64,000 nucleotides of DNA, taken from NCBI RefSeq assembly GCF_003752415.1, contig NZ_RKHG01000001.1, positions 1,550,001-1,614,000 of the forward strand, written 5' to 3'. The position numbers and the translations under genes were made by a program. Position 1 is the stretch's first letter. Each line of letters begins with the position of its first letter. Origin of the DNA: Luteococcus japonicus (lineage in GTDB: Bacteria; Actinomycetota; Actinomycetes; Propionibacteriales; Propionibacteriaceae). The notes below the pieces were generated by a model. It was not told where the DNA came from. It worked only from the letters and a program-made list of their open reading frames with translations, and did not search any database. Shown in pieces: positions 15,655 through 23,990 of this stretch.

Positions 15655-18600
15655 ATGAGTCACCACGGCGTCGAGGCCGGTTTGTACGAAAGCTTGGTCA
15701 CGCGCGCCCTGGACCAGAGACTGGCGGCATCGCCGCTTGCCAAGGACATCAGGGAGGTCGATCCCGCAGACCACCCCGATGTCCTCGCGCGCCACCTGGC
15801 CGACGCACTGCGCCGGCGCCTGCCGCGCAACCCGGACGAGCGGATCGCCGTGGTCAACCAGCTGCTGGGCATCCTGGAGGATCCCGAGGAGGAGCCGCTC
15901 GCACCCATCCGCCAGCTGCTCCGCGTCAGCCCCGACGCCGGACCGGGCGTGCGCACCGTCACGGAACGTCGCCCCAGCACTCCCCTGACCGACGTCGCCC
16001 TGCTCACCAATGCACCCGGCGAGCCTGGTCTGGGGCACGAACTGCGCGCCGAGCTGGCCTCCGCCGACGGTGTGGATCTGCTGTGCGCCTTCGTCCAGTG
16101 GCACGGCCTGCGCTTCCTGGAAGCCGAACTGGCCGACGCACGAGACCGGGGCGTGCCCATCCGCGTCGTCACCACCACCTACATCGGCGGAACGGAACGA
16201 CGCGCACTGGACCGGCTCGTCGAGGACTTCGGCGCAGAGGTCCGGATGCAGTACGACGCCCGCGTCACCCGGCTGCACGCCAAGGCGTGGCTCTTCCACC
16301 GGAACTCGGGCTTCAACACCGCCTACGTCGGCTCCTCCAACCTGTCGCGCGCAGCGCTCGTCGACGGTGCGGAATGGAATGTGCGGCTGTCCTCTGCCAC
16401 CACGGGGCACCTGCTGGACAAGTTCTCCGCCACCTTCGACTCCTACTGGAATGGCGAGCAGTTCGAGCCCTACCGCGGAGCCGCAGACGCCGACCGCCTG
16501 GACCGGTGCCTGGCCGAGGCCAAGGGCATCCGCAACATCAATCGCGCCACCCTCATCTCCGGGCTCGAAGTCCGCCCCTATCCCTTCCAAGCAGCCATCC
16601 TGGAAGCCCTCCGCAGCGAACGTGAGCAGCACGGTCGGCACCGCAACCTCATCGTCGCCGCCACCGGAACGGGCAAGACCGTGATGGCCGCGCTCGACTA
16701 CAAGTCGCTGTGCACCGGCCCCACACGCCCCAGCCTGCTGTTCGTCGCACACCGCCGCGAAATCCTGGAGCAGTCGCGCCGCACCTACCGGGAGATCCTG
16801 GGCGACGGTGGCTTCGGGGAGCTGTTCGTCGACGGCCAGCGCCCCGAACACTGGACCCACGTCTTCGCCAGCGTCCAGTCGCTGTCCAGCTATGGCGTGC
16901 AGAACATCCCCGCAGACGCCTTCGAGGTGGTCGTCGTGGACGAGTTCCATCACGCCGAGGCCCGCACCTACCAGGCCCTCCTGGACCGGCTGACACCCAA
17001 GGAGCTGCTCGGGCTGACCGCCACACCCGAACGCGGCGACGGTGTGGATGTGCGTGGCTTCTTCGGCGGGCATGTCGCGGCCGAGCTGCGGTTGTGGGAC
17101 GCGGTGCAGGCCGGTCTGCTGGCGCCCTTCCACTATTTCGGGGTCAGTGACGGCGTCGACCTGCGGCAGGTGAACTGGCGTCAGGGCCGCTACGACGTGA
17201 GCCAGCTGGAGAACATCTACACCGGCAGCGACGCCCGGGCGCGCATCGTGCTGAACCAGTTGCGGGACAAGGTCGTCGATCCCGCATCCATGAAGGCCAT
17301 CGGCTTCTGTGTCAGTGTCAAGCACGCCGAGTTCATGGCCGATGTCTTCCGTCGCGTCGGCCTCCCGGCTGTTTCCTTGTCCGGGAATTCCAGCAGCGAC
17401 GAGCGTGATGCGGCCATCGCCCAGCTGCGCTCGGGCGAGCTGTGCACCATCTTCACCGTCGACATCTTCAATGAGGGCGTCGACATCCCCGAGGTGGACA
17501 CCGTGCTGCTCTTGCGCCCCACCGAATCGCCGACGATCTTCCTGCAACAGTTGGGCCGCGGCCTGCGCACCAGCCCCGGCAAGGACGTCCTGACGGTGCT
17601 GGACTTCGTCGCCCAACACCGCAAGGAGTACCGCCTCGACCTGCGCTATCGCGCGCTCACGGGGCATCGTGGCAGCGAATTGCAACGCCAAGTGGAGAAG
17701 GGCTTTCCGCTGTTGCCCTCGGGATGCCAGATCGTCTTGGACCGTGTTGCCCAGGACACGGTGCTGGAGAACCTGCGCAACAACCTTCAGATGCGCTGGC
17801 CCCAGCTGGCCGGCGAACTGCGTGCCGAGCCCACCAACTCCCTGCGGGACTTCCTGGAGGCCAATCAACTGGAACTGAACCAGGTGGTTCGGCCCTCCCC
17901 CAACCGGAGTTGGACCCATCTGCGTGCCGACGCCGGCCTGATCGAGCCCCTTTCCCCCGCGGACTCACAGCTGCTTCGACGAGTGCGGGCAGTCACCCAC
18001 GTCGACGATCCACACCGCGCACATGACTACGCCGCGGCCCTGCGCGGCCAGCGCGCTCGAGATCCACGCCTGGCCCAGATGTTGTTCTGGACCATCTGGC
18101 CCGACGGCGGCGGGTTCGCCTCCGTGCAGGAAGGGCTCGCCAGCCTGCACAACCATCCCCTGGTAGCGGACGAGATGAGCCAGGTGATGGACCTGTCCTT
18201 CGAGGCCAGCCGCCGCATCACCTTGGACATGCCCGGAGCGCTGACGGGACTCCCGCTGCGCCCGCACGCGAGCTACACCCGCGAGGAGATCCTCGCCGGC
18301 CTGGGGCACGCCAAGACCGGGCGACCGCCGTCGCACTTCCGCGAAGGAGTCCTGTTCACCGAGGTGGACGGGCACCCCGTCGACGCCTTCTTCATCACGC
18401 TCAAGAAGTCGGAAGCCGACTACTCCCCCAGCACCCTGTACCGGGACTACCCGATCAGCCGCACCGAGTTCCACTGGGAATCCCAGTCGACCACGTCGGT
18501 GAACTCGCAGACCGGGCGCCGCTACCTGACGGGCGCCAGCACCCCGCTGCTCTTCGTCCGCCAGCAGCGGCACGGGGATTTCGGGACCTCGCCCTACGTC

Positions 18601-18717
18601 TTCCTGGGCGACGCCGAATATGTGCGCCACACCGGCGACCGGCCCATCGCCATCACCTGGCGCCTGCGCCACCCGATGCCCGCCGACCTGTTCGCCGCGA
18701 CCTCGATCACGCAGTGA
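15655..18717 (+). CDS. PLD-like / DExH helicase / DUF3427 protein
   Basis: A 1020-residue protein of three parts. A phospholipase-D-like domain carries one HxK motif (RLHAKAWLFHR) followed by YVGSSNLSRAAL. A superfamily II helicase core shows VAATGTGKTVMA (Walker A), VVVDEFHHAEA (DEFH box), LLGLTATPERGDG (motif III) and QLGRGLRTSPGK (motif VI). A long C-terminal DUF3427 region ends in GTSPYVFLGDAEY. The architecture implies ATP-driven DNA translocation with a nuclease-like or DNA-binding PLD domain, and such proteins often occur in defence or mobile contexts. The ATG at 15655 is preferred over TTG 15625. A GIY-YIG gene follows. Confidence 0.88.
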   Translation: MSHHGVEAGLYESLVTRALDQRLAASPLAKDIREVDPADHPDVLARHLADALRRRLPRNPDERIAVVNQLLGILEDPEEEPLAPIRQLLRVSPDAGPGVRTVTERRPSTPLTDVALLTNAPGEPGLGHELRAELASADGVDLLCAFVQWHGLRFLEAELADARDRGVPIRVVTTTYIGGTERRALDRLVEDFGAEVRMQYDARVTRLHAKAWLFHRNSGFNTAYVGSSNLSRAALVDGAEWNVRLSSATTGHLLDKFSATFDSYWNGEQFEPYRGAADADRLDRCLAEAKGIRNINRATLISGLEVRPYPFQAAILEALRSEREQHGRHRNLIVAATGTGKTVMAALDYKSLCTGPTRPSLLFVAHRREILEQSRRTYREILGDGGFGELFVDGQRPEHWTHVFASVQSLSSYGVQNIPADAFEVVVVDEFHHAEARTYQALLDRLTPKELLGLTATPERGDGVDVRGFFGGHVAAELRLWDAVQAGLLAPFHYFGVSDGVDLRQVNWRQGRYDVSQLENIYTGSDARARIVLNQLRDKVVDPASMKAIGFCVSVKHAEFMADVFRRVGLPAVSLSGNSSSDERDAAIAQLRSGELCTIFTVDIFNEGVDIPEVDTVLLLRPTESPTIFLQQLGRGLRTSPGKDVLTVLDFVAQHRKEYRLDLRYRALTGHRGSELQRQVEKGFPLLPSGCQIVLDRVAQDTVLENLRNNLQMRWPQLAGELRAEPTNSLRDFLEANQLELNQVVRPSPNRSWTHLRADAGLIEPLSPADSQLLRRVRAVTHVDDPHRAHDYAAALRGQRARDPRLAQMLFWTIWPDGGGFASVQEGLASLHNHPLVADEMSQVMDLSFEASRRITLDMPGALTGLPLRPHASYTREEILAGLGHAKTGRPPSHFREGVLFTEVDGHPVDAFFITLKKSEADYSPSTLYRDYPISRTEFHWESQSTTSVNSQTGRRYLTGASTPLLFVRQQRHGDFGTSPYVFLGDAEYVRHTGDRPIAITWRLRHPMPADLFAATSITQ

Positions 18718-18756
18718 TTCAGCCCTCGACTCGCACTCAAATCTATGCTGAAGGAC

Positions 18757-19224
18757 ATGATCATCACGCCCTCACTAGATCCGGATACGTACGGCCTAGC
18801 AGACCTTGCTGATTGGTCCGGATGGATCCCGTTCCTCGAAGGCACTACGCAAGCACCGCGTCATCCCGGGGTCTACTTGATCCGATTCTCAGGAACCATT
18901 CGCTACGTCGGCATGGCCAGGGAGAGGTCGGGCAAGGGCATCTGGGGAAGGCTCAGCAAGTACCGTTCGGGCAAGGCCGCAACAAGCGGCTTTGGCGAGC
19001 ATGCTATGGACTTGGCCCTTGCAGATACTGAATGGCTCATGGATCGCATCGAACACCTGGCTGCCTCGGGGCCGGAGCGGACGACGGAGTGGGCAAAGCT
19101 GGCCATCGACCGGCTAAATCCCGAACTGTCCTGGGCGGTTGCCAGCAGTGGGCAGGCAGCGAAGCTACTGGAGCAGCAGACCATTGCTCGTCTCCGCCCC
19201 GACGGACTTCTGTTGAACCGATGA
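18757..19224 (+). CDS. GIY-YIG nuclease-like protein
   Basis: A 155-residue protein with a GIY-YIG signature: HPGVYLIRFSGTIRYVGMA (GVY and YVG), then RERSGKGIWGRLSKYRSG with basic residues, and a C-terminal EQQTIARLRPDGLLLNR that can supply the metal-binding Glu and final Asn. It probably cuts DNA. It begins 40 bp after the helicase gene. TATGCT (18744-18749) lies 7 nt before the ATG at 18757, implying its own leaderless start; an in-frame ATG at 18745 is the alternative. Codons here are less G+C rich than in neighbours, which hints at acquisition. Confidence 0.7.
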   Translation: MIITPSLDPDTYGLADLADWSGWIPFLEGTTQAPRHPGVYLIRFSGTIRYVGMARERSGKGIWGRLSKYRSGKAATSGFGEHAMDLALADTEWLMDRIEHLAASGPERTTEWAKLAIDRLNPELSWAVASSGQAAKLLEQQTIARLRPDGLLLNR

Positions 19225-19246
19225 GCGCGGGGCGACCGCTGACAGG

Positions 19247-20062
19247 CTAACTCCAGACCGGGCAACCAGGGTCGATTCCCTCGGCCAGGGCGGCGGCGTC
19301 GAAGACCTCCCGGATCAAGCCAGCCAGTCCGGGGTACACCTGGTCGTAGTGTGCGGCGAAGCCCTCGTCGGACTCGAAGAGCCGGCCCAGGCAGACCTGC
19401 ATGCTCCGGGTGATCGGGAACCAAGCGCCGAAGACGGACTGGTGACGGTCGGCCAGGGCGAAGGCCTCGTCAGCGTCGGGTTCCACTCCCCTGCCAAGAG
19501 CCTCGGCGGCGTCACATTCCCACTGCCGCATCGCGTCCGCCTGGGCGCGCCACTGCTCGGCCGTCCTGCCCGCCGAGCCCTCCGCGAACTGCGCCCACTG
19601 GGCACTGTCGCCCCATCGCTCCTTGGCCTGGTCCACCCAGTCGGGGCGCCACCGGTCCCCGAAGGCCGCGCGCTGTTCCTCACCGCTCAGCAGCACCCCG
19701 CGCTCATGGGCATCGGTCAGCCGGGCCAGGCGTTCGTCCAGGCGTCGCAGATCATCCATCTCGGCAGCCAGCTCGGCGCGGCGCTTCCGCAAGACCGCCC
19801 CGACCTCGGAAGATCCGACGTCCAGCACGTCGCCGATCTCCTCCAGCGACAGCCCCGCCCCCCGATAGGCCACCACCCGGCGCAACCGCTCGACATCGCC
19901 CGCAAGGTACAGCCGGTAGCCGCCCGATGATCTGCCCGACGGCCCCGCCAACCCGATCCGGTCCCAGTGGTGCAGGGTCCGTACTGTCACGCCCACGCGC
20001 GCGGCAGCGATACCGACGGTGATCCCCTCGCCCAGATCCATGCCCACATTCTGGTCGGTCAC
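19247..20062 (-). CDS. MerR family regulator with TipAS ligand-binding domain
   Basis: A 271-residue regulator. The winged helix is GIAAARVGVTVRTLHHWDRIGL then GGYRLYLAGDVERL, followed by a coiled dimerisation helix (VLRKRRAELAAEMDDLRRLDERLARL). The last 150 residues match TipAS (RWGDSAQWAQF and the PGLAGLIREVFDAAALAEG end), the domain that binds hydrophobic antibiotics such as thiopeptides. The GTG at 20062 overlaps the VOC stop by 4 bp (GTGA), so the two are co-translated. It likely controls the MerR-type promoter at 20564-20594. Confidence 0.9.
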   Translation of the reverse strand: MTDQNVGMDLGEGITVGIAAARVGVTVRTLHHWDRIGLAGPSGRSSGGYRLYLAGDVERLRRVVAYRGAGLSLEEIGDVLDVGSSEVGAVLRKRRAELAAEMDDLRRLDERLARLTDAHERGVLLSGEEQRAAFGDRWRPDWVDQAKERWGDSAQWAQFAEGSAGRTAEQWRAQADAMRQWECDAAEALGRGVEPDADEAFALADRHQSVFGAWFPITRSMQVCLGRLFESDEGFAAHYDQVYPGLAGLIREVFDAAALAEGIDPGCPVWS

Positions 20063-20556
20063 CGGGGCGCGACGATCCCCACGTCAGCCAAGCCCACCGC
20101 CTCCGCACTCCCCGGAACCAGCGGCTTGGCGGCCGTGAAGACGACGCGGGTCCCCTCCGGCGTGGTCACTGCCAGGTCGCGGGTATTCCACGGGGTGTCC
20201 GTCGGGCCCTGCACCTCTCCACCGGGGAAGGCGCGGCACGCGTCGGCCACGTCGTCGAGCTGCGACAGCACACACGCGAAACTCACCTGCAGACCCAACG
20301 GTTCAGCGGCCGGGCCGGGGACCAACAGCACGTCCTGGAAGGCCCACCGACGCAGGTGCACCAACCTCCCCGGAATGCCGAACAGCTCGAAGAAGCCCAG
20401 GCCCCGGGTCCAGAAGTCCACCGAAGCCTGCAGGTCCGGGCACGGGATTCGTGCGAACATCGGCATCCCGTAGATCCCGCGGAACAGTTCCGGCGGCTGC
20501 GCGTCGGGCCCGGGTGCCGGGACGGGGCTCATGTCGAAGGCGTTGAAGGTGCTCAT
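20059..20556 (-). CDS. VOC / glyoxalase-fold protein
   Basis: A 165-residue protein with a vicinal-oxygen-chelate domain: MPMFARIPCPDLQASVDFWTRGLGFFELF, VHLRRWAFQDVLLVPG and the C-terminal WNTRDLAVTTPEGTRVVFTA. VOC proteins include glyoxalases, dioxygenases and drug-binding resistance proteins. Pairing with a TipAS regulator makes drug binding or detoxification plausible, but this is an inference. The ATG at 20556 lies 7 nt after the -10, so it should be leaderless; the longer frame to 20688 runs through the promoter and a repeat. Confidence 0.85.
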   Translation of the reverse strand: MSTFNAFDMSPVPAPGPDAQPPELFRGIYGMPMFARIPCPDLQASVDFWTRGLGFFELFGIPGRLVHLRRWAFQDVLLVPGPAAEPLGLQVSFACVLSQLDDVADACRAFPGGEVQGPTDTPWNTRDLAVTTPEGTRVVFTAAKPLVPGSAEAVGLADVGIVAPR

Positions 20557-20563
20557 GCATCCG

Positions 20564-20594
20564 ACTGTGGAGCCTGACGCTGCGTCAGGGTCAA
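20564..20594 (-). promoter_or_regulatory. MerR-type promoter and operator of the VOC-merR operon
   Basis: Reading the minus strand, a TTGACC -35 (20589-20594) and a CACAGT -10 (20564-20569) are separated by 19 bp. The spacer contains a perfect palindrome with arms CTGACGC and GCGTCAG about one base (20574-20588). The over-long spacer with a dyad is the hallmark of MerR-activated promoters. Confidence 0.85.
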
Positions 20595-20596
20595 GC

Positions 20597-20617
20597 CCCT
20601 CGACAAGCTCGGGGGTC
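20597..20617. repeat. CTCGACAAGCTCGG palindromic repeat
   Basis: CCCCTCGACAAGCTCGGGGG lies immediately upstream of the MerR promoter. Confidence 0.7.
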
Positions 20618-20681
20618 GGCATTGCGGGGCCCGGGGACCGGAAACCAGGGGCGCTTGCGACTGACCCACTCCCATGCTTGA

Positions 20682-20713
20682 ATATCACTAAATGATATGT
20701 CGTTCAGTGATAC
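20682..20713. promoter_or_regulatory. Inverted repeat upstream of the PadR gene, likely operator
   Basis: ATATCACT (20682-20689) faces AGTGATAC (20706-20713), with a further TGATATGTCG in between. This A+T-rich dyad 16 bp before the PadR start matches the ATAT/ATGT-type sites that PadR proteins bind. Confidence 0.65.
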
Positions 20714-20728
20714 TCAAGGAGGTGGAGC

Positions 20729-21052
20729 ATGGCGCGCAGCTCGGGCTTCGAGAGCGGTGACCTGCCGGACTCCGCCCTGCACATCGCGCTCGCCCTCACG
20801 CGCCCCCGCCACGGCTACGCCGTGATGCAGTTCCTCGCCGACCAGAGCGACGGGAACGTCACCATCGGGCCCGCGTCGCTCTACACCACGCTCAAGAAGC
20901 TCGTCGCCGCCGGCCTGATCGACGAGCTCGACGGGGACGACTCGCGTCGCGTCTACCAGCTCAACGACGTCGGGCGTGAAGTCCTGGCCCGCAACATCGA
21001 ACGCCGTCGCCAACTGCTCGCGATGGCCGACCTCATCATGGAGGAAGCATGA
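20729..21052 (+). CDS. PadR family transcriptional regulator
   Basis: A 107-residue PadR-type winged-helix repressor: ALHIALALTRPRHGYAVMQFLADQ, then GPASLYTTLKKLVAAGLI (recognition helix) and the wing DSRRVYQLNDVGREVL. The short length fits the PadR-s2 group. AAGGAGG lies 7 nt before the ATG. Its stop overlaps the ATG of the DUF2812-like gene by 4 bp (ATGA), the usual PadR-DUF2812 pairing. It likely represses its own operon through the dyad at 20682-20713. Confidence 0.9.
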   Translation: MARSSGFESGDLPDSALHIALALTRPRHGYAVMQFLADQSDGNVTIGPASLYTTLKKLVAAGLIDELDGDDSRRVYQLNDVGREVLARNIERRRQLLAMADLIMEEA

Positions 21053-21560
21053 CCACCCGCATGGGCCACGGCCTGGCCATCAGCCCCGAGAAGGACCTCG
21101 CGATGTTCGCGGACATGGCGCGCAAGGGGAAGCACCTCAACGGCGTCAGTTCCCTGGCCCACGGCTTCACCTTCACCGACGGCCCCGCCGAGGACCTCGT
21201 CTTCGACCTCGCCTACGAGGACCACCCCACCCCCGACTACTTCGACATCTTCGCCGCAGCCGGCTGGACGCACACCGTCTCCGTCGGCAACTGCCACATC
21301 TTCAAGGCCGCCCCCGGCACCGCTCCCCTGCACCTGGGAACGGACTCCAAGCGCGACGAGCTGGTCCGCAACCGCAACCGCTACACCCTGTACACCGCCT
21401 CGCACTGGCCGTCCTGTTCATCGTCGGCCTGCTGATCCGGACGATGTCATGGCCATCGCACGTGAATGTGGCCCTGCTCACCGTCGCGATCATCCCCTTC
21501 GTCTACACCGCGGTGCCGCTCGTCGGGTATCTCAGCGGACTGCGCAAGCTCAACGACTGA
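21049..21560 (+). pseudogene. Frameshifted DUF2812-like membrane protein
   Basis: The first 118 codons (GHGLAISPEKDLAMFADMARKGKHL ... FDLAYEDHPTPDYFDIFAAAGW) match the soluble part of PadR-linked DUF2812 proteins. Near 21398-21402 the reading frame changes. Frame one stops at 21435, while the next frame holds the expected two membrane helices (ALAVLFIVGLLIRTM and VALLTVAIIPFVYTAVPLVG) and ends at 21560. A single-base deletion explains it. The second half is otherwise undamaged, so the event is recent or a sequencing error. Confidence 0.75.
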
Positions 21561-22749
21561 CCACCGCGGCGATCGCCTTCGCAACGTATCCGACGTTGTC
21601 CTCGTTGAGCCCCGCGACGCAGATGCGGCCCTCGTCGGTGCCATAGACGCCGTGCTCGGTGCGCAGGCGCTGCATCTGCTCCGCGCTCAGGCCGGAGTAG
21701 CTGAACATGCCGTTCTGGTCCAGGACGAAGTCCATGTCCGTCACCCCCGCCTCGTGCAGGCCAGCCGTCAGGGCCTCGCGCACGGCACGGATCCGGTCAC
21801 GCATCGCGGCCAACTCGGCCTCCCAGCTGGCGCGCAGCTCAGCATCGGCCAGCACCGTCGTCACGATCTGCGCGCCGTGCGCCGGCGGGCAGGAGTAGTT
21901 CGCGCGCACCACCTTGCACAGCTGCGAGCTCACTCGGCGCGCCTCGTCGGCGTCGCGGCAGACCAGGCTCAGGCCACCGATCCGCTCGCCGTACAGCCCG
22001 AAGTTCTTGCTGAAGGAGTTCCCGACGAAGAAGCGCTGCCCGCTCGCGACGAAGGTGTCCACCGCCACCCGATCCTCGTCCAGACCCCGGGAGAAGCCCT
22101 GGTAGGCCATGTCCAGGAAGGCGATCGCCCCGGCCTGCTCCACCGCCTCGGTCACCCGCACCCACTGCTCGGCATCCAGGTCATAGCCCGTCGGATTGTG
22201 GCAGCAGGCGTGCAGGACCACCACGGCCCCCGGCTGCAGCGCCGCCAGGTCCTCCAACATCCCGTCGACGTCCACCCGGCGATTGGCCGCGTCGTAGTAG
22301 CGGTAGCGCACCACGTCATAGCCCGCGCCACCGAAGATCGCCGCGTGGTTCGCCCACGACGGATCACTCAACGCGACGACATTGGCGTCCATCAGGACGT
22401 GCAGGAAGTCGGCCGCCTCCTTCAGGGCACCCGAGCCGCCCAGCGTCTGCACCGTCGCGATGCGCCCCTCAGCGACGACGGCAGCGTCGGCGCCAAAGAC
22501 CAGCTCCTGGTCCGCGGGGATGAAGGACGGCAGGCCGCCCATCGGGATGTAGTTGTGCGACGCACCCTGCTCGGCCAACCGCTTCTCCGCCACCCCGACA
22601 GCCTGCGGCAAGGGAAGGCGCCCCATCTCGTCGAGGTAGATGCCCACGCCCAGGTTCACCTTCTGCTCGCGGTCATCGGCGTTGAACATGTCGGTGAGGC
22701 CGAAGATCGGGTCACCCGGGTAGAACTCCACGTCGTCGAAAGTCGCCAT
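21550..22749 (-). CDS. Class I aspartate/aromatic amino acid aminotransferase
   Basis: A 399-residue PLP enzyme of the AspC/TyrB group, which moves amino groups between aspartate or aromatic amino acids and 2-oxo acids. Visible features are VNLGVGIYLDE near the N-terminus, HACCHNPTGYD (Asn/Pro of the PLP site), DMAYQGFSRG (Asp/Tyr), the PLP lysine in NSFSKNFGLYGERIGG and a terminal GRICVAGLN with the substrate-binding Arg. Length is normal. TAGCGT lies 6 nt before the ATG, so it is probably leaderless. Its 3' end overlaps the frameshifted DUF2812 end by 11 bp, convergently. Confidence 0.92.
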   Translation of the reverse strand: MATFDDVEFYPGDPIFGLTDMFNADDREQKVNLGVGIYLDEMGRLPLPQAVGVAEKRLAEQGASHNYIPMGGLPSFIPADQELVFGADAAVVAEGRIATVQTLGGSGALKEAADFLHVLMDANVVALSDPSWANHAAIFGGAGYDVVRYRYYDAANRRVDVDGMLEDLAALQPGAVVVLHACCHNPTGYDLDAEQWVRVTEAVEQAGAIAFLDMAYQGFSRGLDEDRVAVDTFVASGQRFFVGNSFSKNFGLYGERIGGLSLVCRDADEARRVSSQLCKVVRANYSCPPAHGAQIVTTVLADAELRASWEAELAAMRDRIRAVREALTAGLHEAGVTDMDFVLDQNGMFSYSGLSAEQMQRLRTEHGVYGTDEGRICVAGLNEDNVGYVAKAIAAVVSR

Positions 22750-22804
22750 GGCCCTACGCTATCCAGAGCGGCCCATCGCCGGGGCCCACGAGAGGAGCGC
22801 TGAG

Positions 22805-23737
22805 ATGGCACGCGTCATCCACACCGGCCAGGCACTGGTCGACGAGGTCGTCGAGATCCCCGCCCTTCCTTGGCGCGGCGACAACTCCATGGCCGCCAGC
22901 TACCACCGCTATGCCGGCGGAGCCACCAACATCCTGGTGGCCAGCGCCCGCACCGGCGCCGCCAGCGTCCACGCCGGCGCCCACGGCAAGGGGCCCAACG
23001 GTGACCTGATCCGCGCCGCCATGCAGGAAGAGGGCATCCAGGTCAGCTCGCCAGTCGTCGACGACATCGACACTGGCATCTGCTTCGTGATGATCGAACC
23101 CTCCGCGGAACGCACCTTCGTCACCACCATGGGCGCCGAACGCCTGATCAGCGTCGAGTCCCTGCAGACCAGCAATCCGCAGCCCGGAGACCTGGTGCAC
23201 GTCACCGGCTACTCGCTGGTGGTGCGCAGCACCCGCAAGCCCCTGCTGGAGTGGTTGGAATCCCTGCCCGAGGGCGTGATCGTGTTGCTGGACCCCGGCG
23301 CCGCCTTCAGCGCCCTGCCCGCGCCCGTCCGGCAGCGGATGCTGGCGCTGACCACGGTGTGGACCTCCAATGGCGACGAGGCCTACCAGCTCACCATGGA
23401 ACGCGACATGAAGACCGCCGCCGCGGCCGCCGCCGAACACCTCCCCGACGGTGCCGTCGCCATCGTCCGCGACGGGCGCGAGGGCTGCGCGGTGCACGTC
23501 GACGGCCAGACCCACCTGGTGCCCGGCTACCCGCAGAAGCCCGTCGACACCAATGGCGCCGGCGACTGCCACGCCGGAGTCCTGTCCGCGGAGTACATCA
23601 CCGGCGGGGACTGGGTGGAGGCCGCCCGACGCGCCAATGCCGCCAGCGCCCTCAAGGTCACCCGTCGCGGCCCTGCCACGGCACCCACCCGCGCCGAGGT
23701 GGACGCCTTCCTGGCCGAGTGGGAGCGCACTCACTAG
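22805..23737 (+). CDS. PfkB family carbohydrate kinase
   Basis: A 310-residue ribokinase-fold kinase. The N-terminal motif is YAGGATNILVASARTGA with HGKGPNGDL, and the C-terminal anion-hole/catalytic motif is DTNGAGDCHAGVL. It phosphorylates a sugar or nucleoside with ATP; the substrate (ribose, fructose or adenosine type) is not clear. The ATG at 22805 follows GAGGAG by 7 nt. The gene is divergent from the aminotransferase with only 55 bp between, so the promoters overlap. A repeat starts directly after its stop. Confidence 0.88.
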   Translation: MARVIHTGQALVDEVVEIPALPWRGDNSMAASYHRYAGGATNILVASARTGAASVHAGAHGKGPNGDLIRAAMQEEGIQVSSPVVDDIDTGICFVMIEPSAERTFVTTMGAERLISVESLQTSNPQPGDLVHVTGYSLVVRSTRKPLLEWLESLPEGVIVLLDPGAAFSALPAPVRQRMLALTTVWTSNGDEAYQLTMERDMKTAAAAAAEHLPDGAVAIVRDGREGCAVHVDGQTHLVPGYPQKPVDTNGAGDCHAGVLSAEYITGGDWVEAARRANAASALKVTRRGPATAPTRAEVDAFLAEWERTH

Positions 23738-23760
23738 GGCCTCGACAGGCTCGGCCGTCG
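23738..23760. repeat. CTCGACAGGCTCGG palindromic repeat
   Basis: GGCCTCGACAGGCTCGGCC, with GGCC/GGCC arms, lies immediately after the PfkB stop codon. Confidence 0.75.
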
Positions 23761-23811
23761 TGATGGCGCCAGCCCCCAGGGGTGGCGTCCGGAGGGTTGT
23801 ATCCGGGAAGA

Positions 23812-23895
23812 CGCTCGGGTTCGTGAGATCCGCGTGTGTTGCAACCCACTCGGATCCCAGAGACCCGAGCGGATTCCAGAAACCCGAGCGGATCC
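23812..23895. repeat. CGCTCGGGTT dispersed repeat, copy 3
   Basis: CGCTCGGGTT (23812-23821), GATCCGCGTGTGTTGCAAC (from 23828), ACTCGGATCC and two inverted ACCCGAGCGG blocks (from about 23863 and 23882). This is the fullest version of the family. Confidence 0.8.
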
Positions 23896-23923
23896 TGCCC
23901 CCCGCGCCCGCCCCTTACCGGCT

Positions 23924-23990
23924 CAGGGAGCTTGGTGAGCAGGCGCAGGGAGCTCGGTGCATCAGGCGCGGGGAGCTTGGTGATCAGCAG
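23924..23990. repeat. Three degenerate tandem 22-23-bp units
   Basis: Units built on CRGGGAGCTTGGTG..CAGGCG start at 23924, 23946 and 23969. The last overlaps the stop codon of the lipoprotein gene. Confidence 0.6.

Noticed and set aside
15628-17919. Long minus-strand frame opposite the helicase
   Set aside because: Same shadow effect; the plus strand carries all helicase motifs.
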